Shown here: piece by piece, positions 1 through 6,859 of the stretch
How positions within the stretch are numbered: position 1 is the stretch's first letter
How the letters are laid out: each line of letters opens with the position of its first letter
Origin: Chloroflexota bacterium
Lineage (GTDB): Bacteria; Chloroflexota; Limnocylindria; Limnocylindrales; CSP1-4
NCBI GenBank assembly: GCA_013696275.1
Contig: JACCYW010000265.1
Coordinates: forward strand, 1-6,859
Reading direction: 5' to 3'
DNA: 6,859 bases
The notes under the pieces: generated by a model
The model's database searches: none
Told to the model about the DNA's origin: nothing
Seen by the model: only the letters and a program-made list of their open reading frames with translations
Program-made: the position numbers and the translations under genes

Positions 1-804
1 CTGTTCATCTTCCTCATCCGCAAGCGGGAGCCTCCGCCGCGCCGCGAGGTGCAGGCAGGCACCGGAAAGCGGACGAGCATGCGCCAGGAGATCATGGAGG
101 GACTCAGGTATGTGCTGAGCCACCCACATCTGCGGGCCATCGCGGCCTGCACCGGGTCCGCGAACCTGTTCTCACAGCTCGTCTTCTCCATCCTCATCCT
201 TTACCTCGCGCGAGAGCGGTCGTTCGAGGCAGAACGGATCGGTGTCGCGTTCTCGGTCGGGGCGGTCGGCTTCATGGTCGGCGCACTTCTCGCGAACCGC
301 CTCTCCGCTCGACTGGGCGTGGGACCGACCATCATCGCGTCGGCGGCGCTGTCCGGCCCAGGGCTCATCCTGATACCGCTGGCGCCGGCCGGCCAGGAGC
401 TGGCTTTCGTGGCCGCCGCCGGGTTCATCTCCAGCTTCAACATCGCCGTCTACAACATCACGCAGGTCAGCTACCGGCAGGCCATCACGCCGGAGCGCAT
501 GCAGGGCCGTATGAACGCCACGATGCGCTTCATCGTCTGGGGCACGATCCCGGTCGGGGCGATGGCGGCTGGGTTCCTCGGCGGAGCGATCGGGCTGACG
601 CAGACCATCTGGATCGGCGTCATCGGATCGATGTTCGTCTTCCTGCCGGTGCTGCTGTCACCGGTGCGCTCGCTCCGCAAGATGCCCGAGCCGGCCCCTG
701 TGCCCGATGAAGGCGAGGCTTCGCCCGCCATCGAGACGCTTGGCGACGCCATCGACGAGAGCCCGCGCCCGGTCCGCGGCTCCCCTTCCCCGGAGGAGCC
801 CTGA
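1..804 (+). CDS. MFS permease, C-terminal half (5' truncated by window edge)
   Basis: The reading frame is open from base 1 to the TGA at 802-804, so this is the last 267 residues of a longer gene. After a basic/proline-rich cytoplasmic loop (about residues 8-35, starting RKREPPPRRE) come about six hydrophobic helices, consistent with TM7-TM12 of a 12-helix major facilitator. The stretch ITPERMQGRMNATMRF between TM10 and TM11 is typical of the MFS_3/EntS-like exporter branch (PF05977), and the loop ANRLSARLG resembles the repeated MFS motif A of the second half. It is therefore an inner-membrane proton-coupled transporter, probably an efflux pump; the substrate cannot be read from this half. 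The final 50 or so residues are hydrophilic and rich in Pro/Glu, a soluble tail. The GTG at 49 is internal and not a plausible start. The family call is firm; drug or siderophore specificity is unknown. Confidence 0.9.
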   Translation: MFIFLIRKREPPPRREVQAGTGKRTSMRQEIMEGLRYVLSHPHLRAIAACTGSANLFSQLVFSILILYLARERSFEAERIGVAFSVGAVGFMVGALLANRLSARLGVGPTIIASAALSGPGLILIPLAPAGQELAFVAAAGFISSFNIAVYNITQVSYRQAITPERMQGRMNATMRFIVWGTIPVGAMAAGFLGGAIGLTQTIWIGVIGSMFVFLPVLLSPVRSLRKMPEPAPVPDEGEASPAIETLGDAIDESPRPVRGSPSPEEP

Positions 805-984
805 GACACCCGGTCTTCGGGAATAGTCCGGGGTGGATGCGCTGCCGGGGACGAAGCGCACCCCGTTCGCGACGCCCATCGCCCGCGCGGGGGTTCGTCG
901 GGTAGGCGAGCAGGAGGTTGGCGCTGGCTCGCTGAGCGTTTGCGAATGTCACTCGCTCGGCGATCGGCGAGTACGGTGCGCGCC
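805..984. other. Intergenic gap, no supported gene
   Basis: These 180 bases separate the MFS gene from the winged-helix gene. Frame 1 stays open through the gap and contains an alternative ATG at 946 for the downstream gene, but the residues it would add do not look like the family. A small inverted repeat (CCCG 809-812 / CGGG 818-821) just after the MFS stop has no T-tract and is too weak to call a terminator. Minus-strand frames crossing the gap are unrecognisable. Confidence 0.5.
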
Positions 985-2017
985 ATGAGCGACGTGGCGA
1001 GGCCTCGGCTCGACCTCACACGGGCGCAGATCCTCGCGCACCGACGCCGCGTCGGCGCGCTCGACGAGCGGCTCCCACACGGCCCGGGCTCCCTCCGGCG
1101 TGCAGCGTGAGCGGGCCTGCAGGACAGCATGCCTCGGGGCCGCGCTCCTCTCCATCCATGCGCGTGTCGAGGGGACCGAACCCTCCACGTGGGAGGACCC
1201 GTCGCTCGTCCAGCTGTGGGGGCCGCGGTTCAGCGCGTACGTCGTCGCCGCACGCGATCTCACCGTCTTCTCGCTCGGTCGGCTGCCCGACGATGACGGT
1301 GGCCGCCGCGTCGCCGAGGACCTCGCGGCCCGCCTGCACGCCTTCCTCGGCGGCAGGAGGATGAGCTACGGCGAGGCGGGCCGCGGGCTCGGCGAGCACC
1401 CCAATCGTCTGAGATGCGCCGCCCCGACCGGCACGGTCCTGATCCGGTGGGACGGCGCGCGACAGCCGACCGTCTGGACCGTGCCGCCACCCGATGTGGA
1501 CCCACGTGACGCTCGCCTCGAGCTCGCGCGCCGGTACCTGCACGTCTTCGGTCCTACGACGCCCGCATCGTTCGCAGAGTGGGCCGGGATCGCGTCGGCG
1601 CGAGGCCGCGCGGCTTTCGCCGCGCTCGAGGGATCGCTGACGCCGGTGCGAACGCCGGTCGGCGATGCCTGGATCCTAGCCGCCGACGAGCCCGCCTTCC
1701 GCAGTTCCGCGGGGCGCACCGCGAGGATCCGGCCCCTCCCAAGTGGCGACGCGTATCTCCTCCTCCAAGGAGCCGATCGCGAGCTCGTGGTCCCCGACGC
1801 CGGCCGACGCCGCGCGCTCTGGACCGCGCGCGTCTGGCCCGGTGGCGTCCTGGTCGCGGGCGAGGTCGTCGGGACCTGGCGACGCGCGGAGGCGAACGTG
1901 ACGATCCAGCCCTGGCGGCCCCTGTCGAGCGCGGAGCGCGATGCGGTCGCGGCGGAGGCGGAGGCCTTGCCCGTGCCCGGCCTGCAAGGCCGGATCCTTG
2001 TCCACTGGGACGACTGA
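985..2017 (+). pseudogene. Winged-helix (HTH_42/YcaQ-AlkZ superfamily) gene, broken by a stop and a frameshift
   Basis: Joined across two lesions, the frames give one protein of about 344 residues of the winged-helix DNA-binding domain family PF06224. ATG 985 opens MSDVARPRLDLTRAQILAHR and runs to TGA 1108-1110, where the family normally has Trp (LRRAA-W-AGLQD). The frame continues as AGLQDSMPR, then shifts at the G4 run 1136-1139. Deleting one G gives PRAALLSIHARV and joins frame 2, which is open to TGA 2015-2017. Downstream family hallmarks are WEDPSLVQLWGPRFSAYVV, GTVLIRWDGARQPTVW, RYLHVFGPTTPASFAEW and WILAADEP. Some relatives (AlkZ, AlkX/YcaQ) are DNA glycosylases with a QxQ or QxD pair. 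Here the equivalent seems to be QDS, so glycosylase activity would be doubtful even if the gene were repaired. The GTG at 1100 could start only a protein lacking the N-terminal wing. No clear Shine-Dalgarno is present; ATG 946 is a less likely start. Sequencing error is the main alternative to true decay. Confidence 0.85.
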
Positions 2018-2217
2018 GGGCGCCGGATGAGTGTTGCGGCCACCGGCAGCTCGCGCGACCCTGACATGCCTGAGCACCTTCCTCCGCCGGGTGGATCATA
2101 ACGGAGACCGATCAGCGTAGGAACGGCCGTTTGACGGAGAGATCAACCGGGCCGTGGCACTCCTTCGTCGGTTGGAACATCCCGTGATCCACTCGCCGCT
2201 ACGGGGCCGCGGGCCGC
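2018..2217. other. Intergenic gap, no recognised content
   Basis: No gene is supported between the winged-helix pseudogene and the PIN-toxin remnant. A minus-strand frame of about 30 codons ending at 2112 (DHGMFQPTKECHGPVDL) is bounded by stops on both sides and matches nothing I can name; it may be further debris. An 8-bp palindrome ACGGCCGT (2123-2130) is present but has no supporting context. No tRNA-like fold was seen. Confidence 0.45.
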
Positions 2218-2382
2218 TCACCCGCCCGATGCCCAGACGCCCTCTAGAGCGAGGATCGCACCAGGTGACCTAAGATCCCGGAACATCGGGAAGTGCTTGA
2301 GGTTCAGGGTCGTCAGCGCCACCCCATGAAGCTCAGCGGTGGCGGCCACGGCGTAGTCGACAAGGTCGATCCCCGAGCCGGA
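2218..2382 (-). pseudogene. VapC-like PIN-domain toxin, C-terminal remnant
   Basis: On the minus strand, codons from about 2382 down to the TGA at 2218-2220 read SGSGIDLVDYAVAATAELHG, then VALTTLNLKHFPMF and RDLRSPGAILAL. This is the C-terminal third of a type II toxin of the VapC/PIN ribonuclease family: the GIDLVDYAVAATA helix carries the third acidic residue, and TTLNLKHFPMF is the usual strand and turn after it. Upstream the resemblance stops, the frame meets a stop at 2443-2445 and there is no usable start. The N-terminal two thirds, including the first catalytic Asp, and any antitoxin are therefore missing. The dinB-like gene and its start region occupy the place where they should be. 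The fragment cannot be an active RNase. It differs in sequence from the intact VapC at 5048-5461, so it is not a duplicate of it. The recognition is from family pattern, with good but not decisive specificity. Confidence 0.72.
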
Positions 2383-3035
2383 AGCGGAGCAAGCCGACGG
2401 ACCGGGCTGCTGGTTTGGCGCTCGACCGTCACGCCGGTGGCATCATGCATCGTCATGGACACCCAGGACCAAGCCGTTGATCCGATCGCGGATCCAGACC
2501 GGTACCGCCGCTACCTGCTCGCGGCGCTGGGCGATGACGATCCAGCTGTGGCGCAGACGACTACCATCGCGGCGCTGCGCGAGCTGGTGGCGGAGGCGGG
2601 CGACGCGCTGCGGGGGCGGCCACGACCGACAGAGTGGTCAGTCCTGGAGTGCATCGGTCACATCGTCGACGGTGAGGTCGTCGCAGCGGCTCGATATCGG
2701 TGGATCGTGGCTCAGGACGAGCCTGAGCTCGTGGGCTACGATCAGGATCGATGGGTGGCCCGCCTGCACCATGTTGAGGCCGACCCGGACTCGCTGCTCG
2801 ACCTATTCGCCGCGCTACGGACGGTCAACGTCCAGCTATGGCGTCGCCTGCCGCCACAGGATCGAGCGCGCATCGGCATGCATCGCGAGCGCGGACCCGA
2901 GAGCTACGAGCTCACCTTCCGGCTCATCGCTGGACACGATCGCGTCCACCTCGCCCAGGCTCGCGACACGCTCGCGGCAGTGAGGTCGTCAGACGGAGAT
3001 CGTCGGTCCCTCGCTCCGCGCTCGGGGTCGGGCGG

Positions 3036-4694
<1,659 letters not shown>

Positions 4695-5047
4695 GTGGCA
4701 CGGCCGGGCGGTTGGTGGCGGGCCGCGAACGGACGCCAGGCGCAGCTCATGGCGCGATGGCGCTTCGGCGCCTTGTCGTTCGAGGAGTCGGTCGCCGAAA
4801 GCGCCAGTTGGTGGCAGATCGGGGCACCTTGCGACCCCTGACCTGCGGGCCGCAGGACCTCGGAGTGAACAAGGTCTTCCCGCCGTCGAATCGCTGCCGC
4901 CAAGTGCTCGTTGCCGGCTGCTGCACTCATCGTCGCCAGCCGCGGCGCTGCCAGAAGTCCGGCTCCTCCACGCGGAGCACCCGACCGATCTCGAGGCCCA
5001 TCCCTCCAGTCACCAACCAGCGAAGGCGCGCCAGGCGACCCGAAGCG
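4695..5047. other. 353-bp gap between vapC and hutU; possible small decayed frame, no clear promoter
   Basis: Both flanking genes are on the minus strand, so this is the leader region of hutU. I see no convincing -10/-35 pair, riboswitch or palindromic operator for a HutC-type repressor. Several frames are open for 70-170 codons on either strand, as expected at this GC content, but none resembles a known family. The only protein-like stretch is a short minus-strand frame next to vapC, listed separately. Confidence 0.5.
4927..5001 (-). other. Very short protein-like frame downstream of vapC, unassigned
   Basis: Minus-strand codons from ATG 5001 to TGA 4927-4929 encode 24 residues, beginning MGLEIGRVLRVEEPDFW and ending QRRGWRR. 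The frame stays open about 20 codons further upstream, into the 3' end of vapC, without an obvious start; a GGAGGG lies against the ATG, too close for a normal ribosome site. Nearly every codon ends in G or C, as in the real genes nearby. It could be a microprotein, the N-terminus of a truncated gene, or chance. I do not recognise a family. Confidence 0.2.
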
Positions 5048-5461
5048 TCAATCGATGCTGCCGGCGGGAACGACCCAGGTCACTGACTGCCCGGTGACCG
5101 ACGCGATGAGATCGAAGTCGGCGTCGTAGTGCAGAAGGCCGCAGCGGGCTTCTTCGGCAGCCGCAGCGACCAGCAAGTCAGGAACCTTGCGTCCGCGAAG
5201 ACCAGCCGCTGCTAGAGAGCGCTGCACCTGACGTGCACGTCGCAAGTGATGGGAGGTCGTCTCGACCCGTTCGAACGCCTCCAGCGCACCGATGAGCCGA
5301 TCCCACTCGTCCGCGTTACGTGCCGAGAACCCGACCTCGAGGTCACTGATACCGGCGCGGCCAAGCCCTCCAGCGAGGGCCATCGGACGGATGACGGCCA
5401 GTACCGCGTCCGATCGAAGCCGGGTGAGCACGCTCGTATCGACGATATGGGTCAGCGCCAC
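5048..5461 (-). CDS. vapC: VapC-type PIN-domain ribonuclease toxin
   Basis: The 137-residue protein begins at GTG 5461, which overlaps the antitoxin stop by 10 nt (GTGGCGCTGA), the usual translational coupling of vapBC operons. The PIN fold is clear: HIVDTSVLTRL gives Asp8, GISDLEVGFSA gives Glu42, VPDLLVAAAAEEA gives Asp95, and LLHYDADFDLIA supplies a further acidic residue (Asp113 or Asp115). This matches the four-acid Mg2+-binding site of the family, whose members cleave tRNA or rRNA when freed from VapB. Length is normal. The reading frame is open far upstream of the GTG, but only because it runs antisense to the response-regulator remnant; nothing before the GTG resembles a PIN protein. 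The toxin appears intact and is expected to be neutralised by the adjacent VapB. Its RNA target cannot be predicted from sequence. Confidence 0.92.
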   Translation of the reverse strand: MALTHIVDTSVLTRLRSDAVLAVIRPMALAGGLGRAGISDLEVGFSARNADEWDRLIGALEAFERVETTSHHLRRARQVQRSLAAAGLRGRKVPDLLVAAAAEEARCGLLHYDADFDLIASVTGQSVTWVVPAGSID

Positions 5462-5646
5462 GCGATCTCCCGAGCGTCCAAGTCTGCCCCCGCCAGTGTC
5501 TCCAGGGCCGCGTCGACTCGATCGTCGCGACGGGTCCCGACGCGTCGCAGCGCCGTGTTGACGGTGTCCTTGCAGGTCTTGGTGCCGAGTTCTGCCCTCG
5601 CCACGCTCAGTGCACGCTCGTCGATCTCCACAAGATGCTTCGTCAC
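5452..5646 (-). CDS. vapB: VapB-type antitoxin
   Basis: This 64-residue protein is read from GTG 5646. The N-terminal half MTKHLVEIDERALSVARAEL followed by GTKTCKDTVNTALRRV has the strand-helix-helix pattern of the VapB antitoxin family (PF09957-like). That half should dimerise and bind operator DNA. The acidic C-terminal tail ending DLDAREIAWR is of the type that wraps the VapC active site. It is first in the operon and overlaps vapC by 10 nt, so antitoxin and toxin are coupled. The GTG lies only 7 nt downstream of a TATACT element, so the message is probably leaderless, with no room for a Shine-Dalgarno. Family knowledge predicts repression of its own promoter by the VapBC complex. Confidence 0.9.
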   Translation of the reverse strand: MTKHLVEIDERALSVARAELGTKTCKDTVNTALRRVGTRRDDRVDAALETLAGADLDAREIAWR

Positions 5647-5665
5647 GCGTGTCAGTATATACGCG
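5646..5665 (-). promoter_or_regulatory. Probable vapBC promoter/operator
   Basis: In a very GC-rich region this is a rare AT island. On the minus strand it contains TATACT (5659-5654), one base from the consensus -10 box, 7 nt before the vapB GTG. It sits within the perfect palindrome GTATATAC (5655-5662) and between the inverted repeats CGCGT (5646-5650) and ACGCG (5661-5665). No good -35 box is visible 17-18 bp upstream. Autoregulation by VapB at this palindrome is an inference from the family. Confidence 0.55.
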
Positions 5666-5691
5666 CGCCTCCGAAGCTATCCGGCGGAGGG

Positions 5692-5742
5692 TCGACCGCG
5701 CTCGGCGGCCGTCTGACCGTCGAGAGTCCTCCAGGGCACTGA
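5692..5742 (+). pseudogene. Histidine kinase C-terminal remnant (HATPase end)
   Basis: Plus-strand codons from 5692 read S-T-ALGGRLTVESPPG-H and stop at TGA 5740-5742. ALGGRLTVESPPG is the signature end of the ATP-binding (HATPase_c) domain of NarL-partner histidine kinases, where it normally follows a Gly-Leu-rich helix and precedes GGTRVRAEIP-like residues. Everything upstream of about 5692 (dimerisation domain, N, G1 and G2 boxes) is absent; that DNA is the vapB promoter and vapBC. The residues that should follow are also missing, because at the CCAGGG around 5731-5736 the sequence passes into the response-regulator remnant in another frame. It is short, so the call rests on the match plus its exact position, directly upstream of a cognate-type regulator. 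Confidence 0.68.
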
Positions 5743-6339
5743 GCACGTCCTGAACACGAGCGGTTTCGAGGTCGTGGCCGCAGCGAGTGAGGCTACGGAG
5801 CTGGTCACCCTGACCGACGAGCACCGGCCCGAGCTGGTCGTCACGGACATCCGGATGCCGCCCGGACGCACGGACGAGGGCTTGCGCGCGGCACTTGTCA
5901 TCCGACGGCGGCAACCAGGCACCGCCGTGGTCGTCCTTTCCCAGCACCTCCAGCGCAGATACGCCGTGGAGCTCCTGGCCGGCGACCCGTCGGGCGTCGG
6001 ATACCTCCTCAAGCAGCGCATCGCCGACATCGATGTCTTCGCGGATGACCTGCGCCGGGTCTGCGCGGGCGGGACCGTCCTGGACCCAGAGGTGGTCCGG
6101 CTGATGATGGCGAGGGCACGAAGCGACGGCAACGCCCTGGTCCGGCTCCGCCCCGCCAGCAGGAGGTGCTGGCCCTGATGGCGCAGGGTCGCACCAACGC
6201 GTCGATCGCCCGCAGTCTCTCGATCACCGAACGAGCCGTCGTCCAGCACACCTCCCACATCTACGACGAGCTGGACATCCCTGCCAACGACGACGACCGC
6301 CGCCGCGTCCTGGCGGTCACCCGCTACCTAGCGGAGTGA
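5729..6339 (+). pseudogene. NarL/LuxR-family response regulator, N-truncated and frameshifted
   Basis: Frame 2 from about 5729 reads LQGTEHVLNTSGFEVVAAAS, then ELVVTDIRMPP with the phosphoacceptor Asp at 5846-5848, then AVVVLSQHL (switch Ser) and VGYLLKQR (conserved Lys), then AGGTVLDPEVV. This is a receiver domain without its first strand and Asp-Asp acidic pair; an in-frame stop at 5714-5716 and the kinase remnant replace them. No ATG precedes it, and GTG 5774 would start after helix 1. Near 6148-6151 one base is missing: supplying it turns the frame into RL-x-PRQQEVLALMAQGRTN in frame 1. That frame continues through SIARSLSITERAVVQHTSHI, the LuxR-type HTH, and DDRRRVLAVTRYLAE to TGA 6337-6339. 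The intact ancestor would have been about 220 residues, controlled by the lost kinase. Without the acidic pair it could not be phosphorylated normally. Confidence 0.85.
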
Positions 6340-6502
6340 GACGGGGCCGGAGGCAGACGCGCATTCGGGTCCGGACGCGATCGGCATCCCGGCACGTCGA
6401 GGAGACGCCACCTGATCAGCGGGGCTCATGGGCCTTGGTGTAACGGATCTGAGTGGACCTGCTCAGTCCTGGGCATCCGCCGAGGTTTCGGCCAGCAGAT
6501 AC
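6340..6502. other. Convergent intergenic gap with small inverted repeats
   Basis: The regulator remnant and the beta-propeller gene converge on this 163-bp gap. It contains GCCGA-GGTT-TCGGC (6479-6492) and CTGAG-8 nt-CTCAG (6449-6466). Both are 5-bp perfect stems lacking a T-tract. The first lies 11 nt past the stop of the minus-strand gene and could help end its transcript, but it is weak. Confidence 0.3.
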
Positions 6503-6859
6503 CTAAGGAGCCAGCCCGGTCGTGAGGCGGCCGATGCGGTCGACGGCTAGCTCCGTGAACCACATTTTGCCGTCAGGGCCCTGGATGACGCGGTGCATCA
6601 CGGTGTCGGGCGTGGGAACCTGATAGAAGGTGAAGGGCACCCGGGAGATGTCGGGTCCCTCTGCCGTGAGGATGGCCCTGTCGATACGCACGATATGATC
6701 GGGGCCGGCGGGGAAGGGACGGGCAGCGTCCACGTACTGCTGCAGCCACAGGTTGCCGTCGCTATCGAACGCCAGCCCAGCCAGTATCACGTTGTCCCGC
6801 GTCTTGGGCACCGGGAACTCGATGATGTTTCCATCCATGTCTATGCGCCCGACCTTGTT
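6503..6859 (-). CDS. Vgb/SMP-30-like beta-propeller protein, C-terminal part (5' truncated by window edge)
   Basis: The minus-strand frame enters at 6859 and ends at TAG 6503-6505, giving the last 118 residues. ATG 6838 is internal: the codons before it (NKVGRID) continue the same repeat. Blades of a six- or seven-bladed propeller are visible: VGRIDMDGNIIEFPVPK, then LAFDSDGNLWLQQYV, and later VIQGPDGKMWFTELAVDRIG. The DG(N/K)(L/M)W and IGR(L/I) plus EFPVP repeats are typical of the virginiamycin B lyase/streptogramin-lyase-like family. True Vgb opens the lactone of type B streptogramins, but most bacterial proteins with these repeats are uncharacterised secreted or periplasmic propellers. 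Lyase activity should not be assumed, and the signal peptide region is outside the window. Confidence 0.82.
   Translation of the reverse strand, partial: NKVGRIDMDGNIIEFPVPKTRDNVILAGLAFDSDGNLWLQQYVDAARPFPAGPDHIVRIDRAILTAEGPDISRVPFTFYQVPTPDTVMHRVIQGPDGKMWFTELAVDRIGRLTTGLAP

Noticed and set aside
471..1130. Long minus-strand frames across the MFS end and the gap
   Set aside because: They are antisense to clearly coding MFS sequence, are Arg/Ser/Pro-rich and have no recognisable motif; typical shadow frames at high GC.
1016..2099. Several long minus-strand frames opposite the winged-helix gene
   Set aside because: The plus-strand frame has strong family motifs; the minus frames show low-complexity Arg/Ala/Pro composition.
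2112..2198. Minus-strand mini-frame DHGMFQPTKECHGPVDL as transposase debris
   Set aside because: It looks vaguely protein-like, but I cannot tie it to any transposase family, and no terminal inverted repeats or target duplication were seen.
2293..2454. N-terminal extension of the dinB-like gene
   Set aside because: The 54 extra codons lie over the antisense PIN-toxin remnant and its edge, and lack DinB similarity.
5048..5947. A single 299-residue minus-strand protein
   Set aside because: Only the last 137 codons are PIN-like. The upstream part is antisense to the response regulator, and vapB occupies the correct antitoxin position in another frame.
6140..6160. Programmed frameshift in the response regulator
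   Set aside because: No slippery heptamer or stimulatory stem was apparent, and the gene also lacks its N-terminus, so decay or base-calling error is simpler.
6449..6492. Rho-independent terminator between the regulator and propeller genes
   Set aside because: The two 5-bp stems lack T-tracts, so they are only mentioned as weak inverted repeats.
6503..6838. A complete 111-residue protein starting at ATG 6838
   Set aside because: The codons before this Met continue the propeller repeat (VGRID), so the Met is internal and the gene extends beyond the window.

Overview
This is GC-rich chromosomal DNA from a free-living bacterium. The winged-helix (HTH_42) protein, the style of the NarL-type response regulator, GTG starts, scarce Shine-Dalgarno sequences and probable leaderless starts point to Chloroflexota or a deep actinobacterial lineage. 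That placement is an inference from protein style, not a search result. I see no tRNA, rRNA, CRISPR array, phage gene or complete insertion sequence.

Layout, left to right. 1-804 (+) is the C-terminal half of an MFS permease cut by the window edge. 985-2017 (+) is an HTH_42 winged-helix gene broken by a nonsense codon and a one-base frameshift. 2218-2382 (-) is the orphan C-terminal remnant of a VapC-like PIN toxin. 2455-3096 (+) is a DinB-superfamily protein whose end runs antisense into the end of a complete urocanate hydratase gene, hutU (3036-4694, -). After a 353-bp gap come a VapC toxin (5048-5461, -) and its VapB antitoxin (5452-5646, -), overlapping by 10 nt and driven from an AT-rich promoter. 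Immediately beyond that promoter, on the + strand, lie the last codons of a histidine-kinase gene (about 5692-5742). They run directly into a NarL/LuxR response regulator that has lost its first beta strand and carries a frameshift before its HTH domain (about 5729-6339). 6503-6859 (-) is the C-terminal part of a Vgb/SMP-30-like beta-propeller protein cut by the window edge.

The genes do not form one pathway. hutU is the only histidine-degradation gene visible. The intact working units are hutU, the dinB-like gene and the vapBC pair; both edge genes are also open as far as they can be seen. The notable theme is gene decay: four remnants or broken genes lie in under 7 kb, two of them beside or made of toxin-antitoxin sequence. 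The most informative spot is 5640-5775, where vapBC abuts a fused kinase/regulator scar, suggesting that a two-component operon was largely deleted at or near the place where vapBC now sits. I found no convincing new multi-gene system. Single-base lesions in the winged-helix and regulator genes could also be assembly or sequencing errors.
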